Of a stretch of DNA of 64,000 nt, positions 1 to 12,319 are shown piece after piece. How positions within the stretch are numbered: position 1 is the first letter of the stretch; each line of letters begins with the position of its first letter. The notes under the pieces were generated by a model. The model ran no database searches. It was not told the origin of the DNA and saw nothing but the letters and a program-made list of their open reading frames with translations. The translations under genes and the position numbers were made by a program. The DNA is from Halicephalobus mephisto (lineage: Eukaryota; Nematoda; Chromadorea; Rhabditida; Panagrolaimidae): NCBI GenBank assembly GCA_009193035.1, contig SWDT01000022.1:124001-188000 (forward strand), given 5' to 3'.

Positions 1-9
1 CAGAAGGCA

Positions 10-24
10 ATGCTTAAATTTTGA
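10..24 (+). other. possible four-codon uORF before rme-8
   Basis: ATG-CTT-AAA-TTT-TGA ends two bases before the rme-8 start and is out of frame with it. It matters only if the mRNA 5' end lies upstream of position 10, which the window does not show because it begins here. The window's first bases read CAG, which would suit a splice or trans-splice acceptor cut by the window edge. Confidence 0.25.
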
Positions 25-26
25 CG

Positions 27-3000
27 ATGACGTCGTTTAATCCAAATAACCGGGACATTGCCTGTTTTCTCGTCGTTAAGCACTCATGGAAGGGAAAGTA
101 AGAGTTTTTTTTATTAAATTTATTATTTATTAAATGTTATTTGTTGATATTTTTCAGATATAAACGGGTTTTTTCGATTGGAACTTTGGCAATCACGACA
201 TACAACCCCCAGACGTTGGAAATCACTAACCAGGTCAGGATTATATCGATTGATTTATGTACAGGATTGGCTACAACGTTGAAACTGTTGTAGTTCGCCT
301 CACTATCTAGTATGACGACAATACTGTATATCCCTAAAATCCCCAAAATGTGCTCTCGAATTTTAGTAATTTATGATGCCACTTTGTTTTCTGTTTTAAA
401 AACCAGCATTTCGATTGAATTACAACCAATAGTTTCAAAATTACTGATTATATTGCGCTGAATCCTCTAAAAGGACTAGTATTAGATGTAGGCTAAAGCT
501 ACACGTAGTTTAAAGCACATATTACTTTCTTTGTAAGCAATTCGATCGAATATAATCGTCCACAACTTTGGAACCAATAGTTGTAACTTAGTTTACTGTC
601 CAGTAATAGAAAACTACCACATACTTCCGGAATTTTCAAAGTAGAATCTGTAACTTGAACTATGATATCTCTAGAATTTTCACTTCAGAAGTTATGGCAT
701 CTGGAATATTTCTCAACTAATAGTTTCGGAATTACCATACTGTGATTCTTAATTCTACATTGATTGCAATCATTTCAGTGGTCATTTGATGAGTTTGTTG
801 GAGTTAATCCTGAAACTCGAGCTAGCAATAACAAGAATGGAGACGAATTTCTCATTCATGTCAGAAAGAAGAACAAAGTTGAGAACATGAGGTTTTCCTC
901 GGAATACACTCAGGACATTTTGACTTTTTTGTTTGAATTTGAAACCAAGTTTTCTGGAAGGAAAATCGAACGAATGGTATGATTATGAAATGGATGTTTG
1001 TTGATTTTTGTTTTTAGAGATACAATTGTTTCAAAGAAGGATGGACAGATGAAAGACTACAAGTGACCCTTCAAGTCGGAGCTGGGACTTTATATCAACT
1101 CAATCGACAATCTGCTATTGTTGCTAGATATCTATTCAAAGAAATCAAACAAATTATCAAAGTGTCAGATTATCCAGGAGGATTTGTAATAGAAGTTGGA
1201 GAACAGAGAAGAAGGCATCTGTTTGCAACTTCTGGAGTTGATCAGTTGATTGAAGATATCAGAAAAAATGCAAGTGAAAATGTTGGATGTTATGTGCCTG
1301 TGGCCAAGGATCCTCTGACATTGGATGATTTTAAATTGACAAGATTGGGACTTTGCAGTAAGGACGAAATGATCACTTCTTATGTGGAATTCAAAGTTCA
1401 GAAATTTACATCTAAACATGAGAATTCTGCCAGAAGATTACTGTGTCTAAGTGAGAAATGTATAATTGAAAGAGATATTGCTACTTATTCAGTTATTTGT
1501 GCAAGAAATTTGACCAGTATAGTCTGTCTTTCGAGAGATTTGAAAGATCCTCAGAAATTTACAATTGAATATGAAAGTGGAGAATATAGAGCATACAGTT
1601 CAAATGAAAGGTAATAATTTTTTGTAAAATTTAAATTAATTTTTAATTTTTCTTTGATTTTAATTTTTTCTTAGATTTAAATTGATTTTTAATTTCTTCA
1701 AAATTTTAATTAATAGTTTTTTTTTAAATTTTTGTTTTAGATTTTAGTTGATTTTTTATTTTTCTTTTATTTTAATTGATTTTTAATTTCTTCAGAATTT
1801 TAATTAATAGTTTTTTTAAGATTTTTCTTTTAGATTTTAATTGATTTTTACTTTCCTTTTTAGAGTTTTAATGTGTTTTTAATTTTAGGGATTTGATTTT
1901 GGCCTCGTTGATTGATGGATCTCGTGGTTCTAGTAATTATCAGATTTTTGTGTCTTCTAGACCGTATGAGAAACATCTTAGAATTTTGCCCTTTAAATAT
2001 CTTCTTGATGAAGATGGTGAACTTCAATTAATGCGGCATATAACGAATGTTCCACCTGGGTTGAAGAGATCTGACATGATTAGAAGATTTAATGCAAATA
2101 TCCCATACAATGGTTTGACGTATTCGGCTCCTAGTGAAGGGTTTTTTGCTGACAACAAAGGAAGGGTTATTGTTGGATGTCTTGAAGCTGTTCTTAGTGA
2201 ATCTTATTCAAGAGATGAAATTGATGGAGTTTTTAAAACTGAAGCTCAATTGGCTTGTTTGCATAGATTATTTGCTTCGAAATCTGGTTTTCAAGCTTTT
2301 ACAGCTGTTACTGGTGTAAGGGAGAAACTTGGAAATTTGGTGGTTTCTGTTTTGAAATGGAATCATGAAGCTATAGATTATGCTACGGTGGAAATGCTAT
2401 GTTCGTTGATGCAACCAATGCATCCGAATTATGAATTACGATTGGAACAATTGAATAAGAAATCTCTTCTTTCAAATAGAGATTTTGTTGAACATTTGTT
2501 AAATCTTGTTGTTAATCATGTTGAAAGAACTACAGGATCCCTTGTTATTGCAAGTATGCTAGATTTTTTGACATATACTGTATGTGCACCGTATAGTGAA
2601 ACAACATCTGGTGAAGTATTTGATATGATATTGGAATGTGTAGCAGAACGTGGAAGATCATTTTATAAATTATTTCATAATCCATCAATGACAATTGTTA
2701 AAGGTGCTGGATTGGTTATGAGAGCGATTATAGAAGAATCGACTCCAGATGTATCTAAATCAATGCAAGTATTGTCACTTACAGAAGGAGCTTTTTTAAC
2801 TCATTTACATATGGCGTTATTATCAACAGGAAAAGATTTAAGAGTTTTAGCTAATAAACAATTAAGTGGACATTTGATTTCTCTATGGATTGCTGAAAAT
2901 TCTTCTGCAATGGAACTTATGAGAAGATGTATTGTAAGTTTTTTGCTGTTTTAAAATAAGTGGAATTTTTGGGATATTAATAGTTATGTGATGGTTGATT

Positions 3001-6000
3001 TTTGAAGATGGGTGGAGGGTTTTGTAACTATAATTTAGAAGTTTTTAGAGATGGTAGTTTTAGAAATTGATTAGGAAATAATCGTGGGAAACTGAGATTT
3101 TGATATGTTAGTAGTTTTGGAGATTGTTGTTGAAGTACTTTTAAAGTTTAATATATGATTGATTATCAAATTATGTGGGATTATGGAATAATTACTGTAT
3201 GAAGTGAAAACTGTAGACTACTGTGGTTTTAGGAATTTGTTTTGGGATAGTTTTGTAAAAATCTTTGCTTTTACTTCTTGTAGTAATGTGGTTTTTAGCC
3301 TCGAGGATTGTTGAATTATCTGGATTCTACTGAGAAGGTTCCTGTGCAAGAAGCGGATTATTTACTTGTGAGAAATAATTTGGAAATGGCAAATGCGGAA
3401 ACGAAAACTTCTGCATTGGAACAGCAGTTGAAAAGTATGCAGATTACTGTAGAAGCGAGATTGGAATCTCTTTTGCAACATTGGAATTTGGAACAGAAAT
3501 TGACGTTTTTGAACAGAAATAAGGAACTGGATAAAACTCAGAAACCGGTTGTGTTGAGAAAACGACGAAGACAAGTGAAATCTTCGGCTAATTGGAAGCT
3601 GTTTTGCTATCAATTTTCTAAAGATCATGCTAAAGCTGATTTGATATGGAATGAGAAAACAAGAGAAGAATTTCGACATGCTATTGAAAATGAACTAAGG
3701 ACTTTGCAACAAGAAATGGAATTTGTTCCTAGTGGTACATTGGTTTCGTGGAATCATTCAGAATTTGGTGTTAATTATGATTCATTAGCTGAAGAAACGA
3801 AAATTGGAGATTATTATTTGAGGTTTTTATTAACGGAAGATAATGCAGAAGCTACGCCTATTCATGATCCTTCGCATTTTTTTAATACTGTATATCATAG
3901 ATTTTTGTTAACACCGAAATCTCAGATGAAATGTGTTTGTTTGAAAGCGATGGGAATTGCATATGAAAGACATGCTATTACAATTGGGTCTTTTACGGAT
4001 TCGAAATATCTTGTGAATATGCTAGCTAAATGTTGTGATGTTGCAGAAAGGGATCATTTGATTTATTTAATAAGTAAATTGGTTCTTGATAAGAATAATG
4101 TTAAAGAATTGATTTCGGCAGGTGTTATACCGATATTGATTGATTTTGCTGTATTGTCACATCTTCATGTTTCAAGAGCGAAAATTTATAGTCAAACAAA
4201 TGTTATTGAAGCAGGTGATTCGACAAGTAATGAAACATTAGAATGGTATTATAATGATAAAAAAAATGAAAGACAAGGACCAATTAGTTTTTATGATATG
4301 AAAGAAATGTTTAAAAATGGTAATATAAATGAAAAAACGGAAATATGGGCAGAAGGATTGGATAAATGGCATTCAATTGAAACAGTACATCAATTTAAAT
4401 GGACTATTTTGCAAGAAATAAAAAATGAAAAAAATGAAAGTTCATCATTATATACATTAACGGAATTATGTGTGGTTGTTTTGGATATTTTGATTCAAAT
4501 GTGTTCGTTTTTTCCATCTAGAGATGACAGTAATGCTGTTATTCGTCCATTACCTCAAGTTAAAAAAATATTATCTGAACCAGTTTTGTTATATCAAGTT
4601 GTACAATTATTATTGACATATGATCCGGCAATTGTTCAACGTGTAGCAGCATTGTTACTTCAAGTTATGGAAGATAATCAATATATTTCAAGATTATATT
4701 TGTCTGGAATATTTTTCTTTATTTTAATGTATAATGGTTCTAATATTTTGACAGTTGCAAGATTTCTTCATTATACACATTTGAAACAAGCTTTTAGATC
4801 GTCGATTGTAAGTTAATTTTTAAGAAAAAATTTTAAATTTAGTTTAATTTTGGAATTTTTTTAGAAAAATTAATTTTAGTTTAATTTTGGAATTTTTTAG
4901 AAAAATTAATTTTGGTTTTAATTTTGGAATTTTTTAGAAAAATTAATTTTGGCTTCAATTTTAGTTTTAATTTTTGTTTAATTTGAAAATTTTTTAGAAA
5001 AATTAATTTTGGTTTTAATTTTTAAAAAATGTTTTTAAAGAAATTTTTAATTTTATTTTTGTGGAGAAATTAAAGTTTGTGTTTTTAGTCTAAATCTGAA
5101 CTTGTTAGTTCGAGTGTGTTGTCGCCTATTTTGCCTGAAGCAACTATTTTTTACCTTGAAGAATATGGTCCAGAGAAATATGCAGAAGTTTTTCTAGGAG
5201 AATTTGAAAATCCGGAAATTATCTGGAATACGGATATGAGAAGAAATATGATTGAAAAATTGGCATTGCATGTGTCGGATTTTTCGTGTAGATTGACGTC
5301 GAATATTAAGGCACTTTATAGATATTGTCCTATTCCGCCGATTGAATATCAGCAATTAAATGAGGAATTGTTTTGTCATTATTATTATTTGAGACATTTG
5401 TGTGATGAAACGAAATTTCCAAATTGGCCTATTCGTGAACCGGAAGTATTTTTAAGATTGTGTTTAGAAGTATGGCATCAAGAAATGGAGAAAAAACCGG
5501 CATCAATGTCGATTGAAGAAGCATGTAATCAACTTGGATTGCCTGTTGATGATGAAGGATGGAATGATCAATCTTTGGTTAGAAAAGCTTATTATAAATT
5601 AGCAGCACAATATCATCCAGATAAAAATCCAGAAGGAAGAGAAATATTTCAAAAAATTAATCATGCATATGAATTTTTGACATCACATTTGGTTAGAAGT
5701 AAAAATGCAGGTTTACCTGATATTCAAAGAATAGTTATATGTTTGAAAACTCAAAGTATTATTTATAGTCGTCATTATGAAGATTTGGCTGATTTGAAAT
5801 ATGCAGGTTATTCATCGTTAATTAGAACGATTGATTTGGAATCGAAAGATGATAATCTTTTTAAAGAAGGTGGTGGAAAATTATTAACAGCAGCAGTTGA
5901 ATTATGTAGTTGGACATTGAAAAGTTCAGCATTAAATGCAGAACAATTAAGAAGAGATTATGGATTAGATGCATTATATAGAACATTTGAAAGATGTGTA

Positions 6001-9000
6001 CCAAATGTTAATAGATCATCGAAAGATAATGATATGGCTGTACAAGTATGTACACATGTATGTTATTGTTTTGCAACAGCTGCTCAATTTGATGCATGTC
6101 GTGAAAGAATTGCTGAAATGAAGTTAATGTTTCAAAGTATTTGTAGATTATTGAAATTTGATGTAAGTTTTTTGCTGTTTAAAATAAGTGGAATTTTTGG
6201 GATATTAATAGTTATGTGATGGTTGATTTTTGAAGATGGGTGAAGGGTTTTGTAACTATAATTTAGAATTTTTTAGAGATGGTGGTTTTAGAAATTGATT
6301 AGGAAATAATCGTGGGAAACTGAGATTTTGATATGTTAGTAGTTTTGGAGATTGTTGTTGAAGTACTTTTAAAGTTTAATATATGATTGATTATCAAATT
6401 ATGTGGGATTATGGAATAATTACTGTATGAAGTGAAAATTGTAGACTACTGTGGTTTTAGGAATTTGTTTTGGGATAGTTTTGTAAAAATCTTTGCTTTT
6501 ACTTCTTGTAGTAATGTGTTTATTTCAGCATTTACATAAGTTGGCTGTTGCTGCGGCAGAATGTGTTTGTTCGTTTTCTGTGGATACACTTCTGCAAACT
6601 CAACTATTTCAATCAGGAGTTATTTGGCATTTATTGCCGCACTTATTTAGATATGATTATACTCTTGATGAAGGTGGAGTATCGCATTCAGAAGAAACTA
6701 ATCAGCAATCTATATTGAATAAACTTGCTAGAGTATCTGCAGAAGCTTTAGCATGTCTGGGTGGATTCAGAGATGAACATCCGGAAAATGACGGAGTTCA
6801 GAAGAGTCTTCAAGCTATGTTAACTCCGTATGTGTGTAGATTGATGAGAGAAGATGATAATGATAAGGTTTTGAAAGTTTTAAATAGTAATTCTGAGAAT
6901 CCTTATATTATTTGGGATAATGGAACGAGAGCGGAATTGTTGGATTTTGTAGATAAACATAGAAATTCAACAGAACAAACGGTGAGTGGTTTTTTTTGGA
7001 AATTCTTCATAAAATATTGTAATTTCTGTCAACTTAGGGAAATTTCTGCTACAATTACTTCTAAAAATGTTAATTTTTAATTTTTACAATAGTTGATTAT
7101 GAAACAGTTATTATACAAAATTGAAATTATTACATAAAATATTGTAATTTCTGTCAACTTAGAAGTAATTGTAGCAGAAATTCCCCTAAAAATGTTGATT
7201 TTTAATTTTTACAATAATTGATTATGAAACAATTATTATACAAAATTGAAATTATTACTTTTTTGGTTTTTTTAATGAAAATTTTGTAAAAATACTTATT
7301 TTTTTAATTATGTGATTTTTTAGAGTGAATTGTTTGGAGCTGAATTCCAACTTAGTGTTTATGCAAAAGAATTGGTTGTTGGAGAAATATTTGTTAGAAT
7401 ATATAATCTACAACCTGAATTTAAATTGGATGAACCGAAAAAAGTTTGTATTGATTTATTGGATTTTTTGAAAAACAAGGCTGAAGTTATCACTGGATTT
7501 GCTTCGTCTGATTCCAAGAAGCCTACAGTACCCTTGAAACCGAAACCTAATCCTGATTTGATTGTTGATTTAAGTGATTTGGAATGGGTTGATGTTAAAT
7601 CATCAGGTAATCAAGTGGCTGTTGTTGAACAAGGAGAAATGGTTCTGGATGCCTTAGGGAATGTATTATTGAATAATCCTGGAATTGAAATAATTCTTAT
7701 TGGTCAATTTTCTCTTATTTTTCAATTTTTAAGAGCTCATCAACATGCAAATATTCAAATTAAAGCTTTGAAAATTATATCAATTGCGGCATCAAATAAG
7801 GAATGTGTCAATGATATTGCTGCATCATTTCAATGGGGATCGTTATTGGTTTTATTAAGTAAATTACAAAAAACTGCTCCTGTTATATTCAGAACGTTGA
7901 TTGCATTGGCTGCTAATGGTAATGTGGTTAAATCGTTACTTGAATATGGTGGATTAATGTATATTTTGAATATATTTTGTGATCAGAATATTCAAATGGA
8001 TACTAGAATTATTGCATCTGAATTGTTGGCGAAATTACAAAGTGATAAATTAACAGGACCTAGATGGACAAGATTTATTATTAGATATTTGCCACCTATT
8101 TTTGCAGATGCTATTAGGGATAATCCGTCTAATGCAGTTTCAATGTTTGATTCAACAACGGAAAATCCGGAACTTATATGGAATGATTGTATAAGGGATA
8201 GTGTTAGGAAATATCTCAAAGAAAATGTTGATAAAATTGTTGTATTACAATTAAGTGATCCTAATGCAAAATGGAATCCGCCACAAGGAGAAGGAACGTT
8301 GTATCAATCTGTCGTTGATGGAGAAATAATTGTTGGAGGTGTGTATATTAGATTGTTTAATGCAAATCCAAGTTGGACTGTACGTCATCCTAAACAATTT
8401 GCGACTGAATTGATGGAAAAAATACTTGAATTAATGCAATTACCTAATGATAATTTACAACCAATAACAATTGCATTATGTTCGTTGTTTCAATATCATC
8501 CATCAACTGCGGATCAGATTCCTGCACAAGGTTATTTACCACAGTTTTGTTCTGCTATGTCTTCTAGTAATCCTTTAGCATCGAAAACAGCGTTATTAAT
8601 ATTGGATCAACTTGCAACAAATACGTATTGTGCTGATTCGTTGGGAACTCAACCAGTTATTAAAGGTATATTTGTATGTATGAAACAACAACCGACATTA
8701 ATTGGTGAAGGTGCTCATGCATTGAAATTTTTAATGAAAAGATGTACAAGTGAATTGGCACAACAATTTTTAGTAACAGGTATTATACCGTATTTGTTAC
8801 AATTACTTGGATCTGATTTATCTGGTGTTGGAAATCCAGGTGCTGCTAAAGCAGAAATTGTTGATGCATTGAAATCTGCAGCAAGAGATTTACAATATGG
8901 TGAAGAAATAAATGAAATTTTAAATAAATCTTCAATTTGGGCAGAATATAGAGATCAAAGACATGATTTATTTTTGCCATCTTCAAGAAATCAAGCTATT

Positions 9001-9362
9001 ACTGGTATGGTTTTTTTTGTTTTTTAAAAAAGGGATTTTTTGAGTAGTTTTTTTGGGATTTTTATAGAAGAAAATTTTTAGTTTTTTTTTTGGGTTTTTT
9101 AAAAGGGGTTTTTAGAGTAGTTTTTTTGGGATTTTTATGGAGGAAAATTTTTAATTTTTTTGGGTTTTTTAAAAAAGGGATTTTTGGAGTAGTTTTTTTG
9201 GGTTTTTTATGGAAGAAAATTTTTAGTTTTTTTTGTTTTTTAAAAGGAATTTTAATGATTTTTTTAGGATCAGCAAATATGGGAGTTGCTGGATATTTGA
9301 CGAATGATATGTTTAATCCTCCTCCGAGATCTGATGGACCTCCACCAAGATCATCAGATTAA
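27..9362 (+). CDS. rme-8: RME-8 / DNAJC13 endosomal J-domain protein
   Basis: Exons by eye: 27-97, 158-233, 779-976, 1018-1610, 1889-2933, 3299-4807, 5089-6162, 6529-6981, 7324-9004, 9268-9362. All joins keep phase and give 2264 residues, close to the roughly 2240-2280 usual for the family. The N-terminus contains the family string [24 protein letters not shown]-like segment lies near residues 975-1025 ([13 protein letters not shown]). The J domain, with HPD near residue 1340, contains [10 protein letters not shown]. Four IWN repeats are visible ([36 protein letters not shown]), followed by armadillo-like helices and the terminal GVAGYLT motif. Known role of the family: an endosome-associated Hsc70 co-chaperone acting with SNX-1 and retromer in clathrin uncoating and cargo sorting. 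Codons are strongly A/T-ending. Convergent with glod-4. Identity is very secure; exon ends are good but unverified. Confidence 0.96.
234..778 (+). other. rme-8 intron 2, no internal feature seen
   Basis: A 545-base intron with GTCAGG donor and TTTCAG acceptor. It is ordinary AT-rich sequence with no clear tandem array, unlike most other long introns here. A short open frame on the minus strand (137-346) overlaps exon 2 and has no recognisable content. Confidence 0.6.
1611..1888 (+). repeat. short tandem repeats filling rme-8 intron 4
   Basis: The intron is built of imperfect 40-60 base units alternating TTTTAATT, TTTTTAATTTCTT and TTAATAGTTTTTT blocks. Boundaries are the splice sites. No coding content. 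Confidence 0.6.
2934..3298 (+). repeat. rme-8 intron 5, near-identical to intron 7 (copy A)
   Basis: A 365-base intron starting GTAAGTTTTTTGCTG. By eye it aligns end to end with intron 7 with only about ten differences. Identity begins exactly at the donor and runs to TAGTAATGTG, eight bases before the acceptor, which here ends GTTTTTAG. An internal CTTCTTGTAG could itself be an acceptor. Flanking exons are unrelated, so the copied unit is the intron. Copied introns of this kind can arise by introner-like insertion or by gene conversion; the sequence does not say which. Confidence 0.9.
4808..5088 (+). repeat. tandem repeat in rme-8 intron 6
   Basis: About four imperfect units of roughly 45-60 bases built on AATTTTGGAATTTTTTAGAA fill most of the intron. 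Not similar to introns 5 and 7. Confidence 0.65.
6163..6528 (+). repeat. rme-8 intron 7, near-identical to intron 5 (copy B)
   Basis: A 366-base intron matching 2934-3298 from the GTAAGT donor through GTAATGTG. The last bases differ (TTATTTCAG here, GTTTTTAG in copy A). Scattered substitutions and a single T length difference show the two copies are separate, not an assembly artefact with perfect identity. Confidence 0.9.
7009..7257 (+). repeat. tandem duplication with an internally inverted 25-base core (rme-8 intron 8)
   Basis: Two direct copies of a 124-base unit (CATAAAATATTGTAATTTCT at 7009 and 7133). Inside them a 25-base core is in opposite orientation: 7038-7062 reads GGAAATTTCTGCTACAATTA..., while 7161-7185 reads AGAAGTAATTGTAGCAGAAA..., its reverse complement. 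The flanks on both sides remain in direct orientation. Confidence 0.85.
9005..9267 (+). repeat. tandem repeat in rme-8 intron 9
   Basis: Three to four units of about 65-70 bases built on GAGTAGTTTTTTTGGGATTT and GGAAGAAAATTTTTAG. T-rich on the coding strand. No other feature seen. Confidence 0.7.
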
Positions 9363-9566
9363 TTCTTGAAAATGAACATTCCGGTAACGTTTTTGCCTTC
9401 CCCGTTGCCTTATTTTTTAATTATTTTTAATTGTGAATTTCGCTCCTCGGATTTAATTTATTTTTTTGGAAATACTGTGATAATTTATAATTTGTTAGAG
9501 GGCGATTTTATATATTGGACAATGTTTAATTTATAAAAGTGATTATTTAAGAAAGTAGTAAATTTA
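9363..9566. other. shared 3' region of convergent rme-8 and glod-4
   Basis: About 200 bases between two stop codons that face each other. AT-rich with no canonical AATAAA that I would assign confidently, so 3' ends are not placed. Confidence 0.5.
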
Positions 9567-11110
9567 CTAAGGTTTATTATTTCGATTTTCTGCCCGTTTG
9601 GCTTGTTTGGCTTCCCATTCATCGCTCCAATCTTCCTTGATAGCTTCTTGGAGTAATTCATCAGCTTTGGGATCGATTTGACTGAGTTCTCTGAATGCTT
9701 CATCACCAACAAAACATATTTCATGACCATCTGGATCTGTGAGAATAACGACTTGGACTGTGGCTTTTCCAGGAGTGTCTAAACTTACAAGTGGAGTATG
9801 GATTCTTTTTTCGTCGTAGTTTTTGATTTTGGTTTGTAATGAAGGAAGTTCTTTAGATTGACAAGCAAAAGCGATTCTACCAGAAGCAACATCTCTTTTT
9901 ATTGGTTGATTTTGGGCTACAAGTTCGAGAGAAGCTTGATCCGATCCATAAGAAAGAACAACTTTTGTTTCATCTTGATGAAGGATTTTCATTCCGAGAA
10001 GATTTGACCAAAAATCTGAAAAGATTTTTAAAATATTAAACTTTAAAAAATTTAAAATATTAATTTTAGAAAATTAAAAATATTAATTTTGAGAAATTAA
10101 AAATATTAATTTTAAAAAATTGAAAATATTAATTTTGAAAAATTAAAAAATATTGAATTTTAAAAATTGCTTAAATTAAATTTTAAAATTACCTATGGAT
10201 TTTTCCAAGTTTTCAACGTTTAAAATGATTTTTGAAACTTTAGGTTGAATTCCAGATTGGAAAATGAAAGAATAATTATCAGGATCAGAATTTTCTTCTA
10301 TTTTTTCATTTAATTCCACAACAACTCCCTGAAAATGGCATTTGTCAAGTCCACATATGAATAAAGTTTAAAAAACCTACACCAAAATCGTTTCCTTGAG
10401 GAATCTTCTTTAGTCCATAGTTGTAGACAAGTTCGAAAACAAAATGATCGTCTTCACTTCCGTATCCAATCATTGTTTTTGACCATTTTCCATCAAAGGG
10501 TCCGTTACAACTGGCTTCACATCCTTTTCCGAATTCCTCATGTCGGAGAATCTAAAATTGAAAAGTAGTTCATATATGAAATACAAAAAATAAAGTTAAA
10601 GAACTATATATAAAATACAAAAATAAAATTTAAAAACTATATAAAATACAAGAAATAAAATTTAAAAACTATATATAAAATATAAAAATAAAGTTTAAGA
10701 ACTTTATATACGAATTTAAAAAGCTAAATAGTTCATATATGAATTTTGAAAATAAAACTTTTAAAAATTCATGTGAAAATAAAATTAAACAATTTCATAT
10801 ATGAATCTTAAAAATGAAATTAAGTCATTTACTTATGAATCGCAAAAAGTAAAATTAGAGTATTCATATATGAAAAAAAATTTTTGGAAATTTATATATG
10901 AATTCTGAAAATAAACCTTTTAAAAATTCATATATGAACAATGAAATTAAAATAATTAATAACTTTTAAAATTACCTTCATTCCCAGCTTCTTGACGTAG
11001 AAATCATAAGTTTTCTGACGATTGGAAGTCTTGAAAACATAGTGGAGACTTCTAGCGGCGAACGAGCTCATTTTTCGAAATTCTTCTGGGCGAAATTGAG
11101 CCACATACAT
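9567..11110 (-). CDS. glod-4: Glyoxalase domain-containing protein 4
   Basis: Minus-strand exons: 10976-11110, 10381-10551, 10193-10328, 9567-10015, giving 296 residues (family about 280-300). Two vicinal-oxygen-chelate halves are visible. The first has [18 protein letters not shown] and [20 protein letters not shown]; the second has [36 protein letters not shown] and [19 protein letters not shown]. These match remembered GLOD4 homologues closely. The family resembles glyoxalase I and is linked to methylglyoxal handling and mitochondria; catalytic activity of GLOD4 itself is not certain. The start at 11110 was chosen because a TTTTTTTCAG acceptor lies four bases upstream. An internal Met at 11071 ([11 protein letters not shown]) is closer to the usual start of homologues and is the main alternative. 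Confidence 0.93.
10016..10192 (-). repeat. short tandem repeat in glod-4 intron 3
   Basis: About five units of roughly 30 bases (AAAATATTAATTTTGAAAAA type) occupy the intron between exons 3 and 4. Splice sites on the minus strand are GTAATT and TTTCAG. Confidence 0.6.
10552..10975 (-). repeat. tandem repeats in glod-4 intron 1
   Basis: Two nested families: about 40-base units of the ACTATATATAAAATACAAAA type at 10570-10700, and units containing the palindrome TTCATATATGAA at 10730-10940. The intron is otherwise featureless. Confidence 0.65.
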
Positions 11111-11114
11111 GAAC

Positions 11115-11130
11115 CTGAAAAAAAGGAAAA
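11115..11130 (-). promoter_or_regulatory. candidate spliced-leader acceptor for glod-4
   Basis: On the minus strand TTCCTTTTTTTTCAG is followed by GTTC and then ATG at 11110. A strong acceptor four bases from a start codon, with no upstream exon in evidence, is what nematode SL1 trans-splicing produces. A cis-splice acceptor for an unseen 5' exon is the alternative. Confidence 0.55.
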
Positions 11131-11920
11131 AGAGTCAAGGAAACGCCCCGCCTTGGTCAAAGATTAGACAATTTGACTGGCTTGGGTAATTTAAAGCTCC
11201 AAAAACCACGTAAAATAATATTATTTTTACATCTAAGTGGAAATACTGCGTTTCGCAAGGGACGTTTATTGTAAAAGTAAAACTAAAAAATTAATTTTTA
11301 TATAAATTTTTAATTTTATTATGGAGAATTAATATTATGGTAGATAGTTGAAAACGGTTGTTTGAGGATGTGGAGTACCTTGGGGAATAGGAATTACGGA
11401 GGTACCTGAAGCAAGGTGGAAATTCGTAGGATGAACAAGAGCGATGAGTTCCTACACCAACGGAGGTCTCTCTCGACTCTCGATTCTCGACTCTCCTCTT
11501 GCGCGCGGTCCTTTCGCCGGCACCAGTCCTGTTCCCTGTCTTCGTTTCCTCCGTGTCTAATCATGCCATATATTAACACCTAATCGACAATGGGACACGG
11601 CGTCTGTGTCCTGCAGGTTCGATCCCTCGGGTCAAAATTTGCATGAAGATTATGCAAAAAATCATTTGATAAATCAATGTCAAAAATCGCTTTTTTTTAA
11701 AACAATATTATATATCAATAGTGTCCCCAGGAAGATGTATAAAAAATTAATTTTTTCAAAGGCGATTTTTCGAACAAGAGGGGCTGTCGTTTACGTGTTA
11801 ACGAACTTGCGCAATACTGTCTCCCTGCGGCACTTCCTCCTCTGATTTCGTAAGACATCGCTCTATTGTTTCTAAGTAGTTGGATTGACGGTATCCCACT
11901 CAAGGAAGAAAAGATAACTT
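11131..11920. other. upstream region of glod-4, no gene found
   Basis: Mixed composition with a C/T-rich patch at 11460-11530 and scattered GC-richer bits. GGTTCGATCCC at about 11618 matches a tRNA B box, but no tRNA fold could be drawn around it. Short open frames here (11394-11579, 11606-11845, 11715-11903) show no recognisable protein. Confidence 0.4.
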
Positions 11921-12120
11921 ACGGCAGTTGTCCCCCAGCGATGTTTGCTCCTCATTTTTTTCTTTTTCGATTTGTATTGATTTCGAAATTCTTTTTAAAT
12001 TAATTTTTCTTACTTAATTGAGATATCAAGTTTAAGTATTAAAAAATTAATATAAAAACGAAATAAAAAAGTAGACCTTGCGAAAGAGAGGGAGCAAATG
12101 TCGCTGGGGACAATTGTCGT
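11921..12120. repeat. inverted repeat with ~32-base arms
   Basis: Arm 1 (about 11921-11953) contains GTTGTCCCCCAGCGATGTTT; arm 2 (about 12089-12120) contains AAATGTCGCTGGGGACAATT, its imperfect reverse complement. Arms differ by a few bases and are separated by about 135 AT-rich bases. It could be the remains of a foldback or MITE element, or a structured transcript. Confidence 0.65.
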
Positions 12121-12139
12121 GTAGCCGAAAAGACCGATT

Positions 12140-12300
12140 CAAAAACAACCTCGAAATCGGGGAATTGAAGGGAAAAAGAGGAATAGGAAAAGAGAAAGCG
12201 AAAAAAGTACGTGTCTCGCGCCCACATAAAAGAGAAAAAACGGAGAAAGCAGGGTCTCGCAACGAAAGAAAGAAGACGCGAGCGAGAACATCTTTACTTT
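12140..12300. other. purine-rich tract
   Basis: Plus strand is dominated by A and G (GAAGGGAAAAAGAGG, GAAAAAACGGAGAAAG), so the minus strand is a long pyrimidine tract with several CTCGC/GCGAG words. It resembles promoter-type T-blocks, but no start site can be assigned. Confidence 0.35.
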
Positions 12301-12319
12301 TTATTATTATACTTTTTAA

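Noticed and set aside
11600..11640. Possible tRNA from a B-box match (GGTTCGATCCC)
   Set aside because: No A box at proper distance, the T-stem does not pair and no acceptor stem complements the CGGGTC end.
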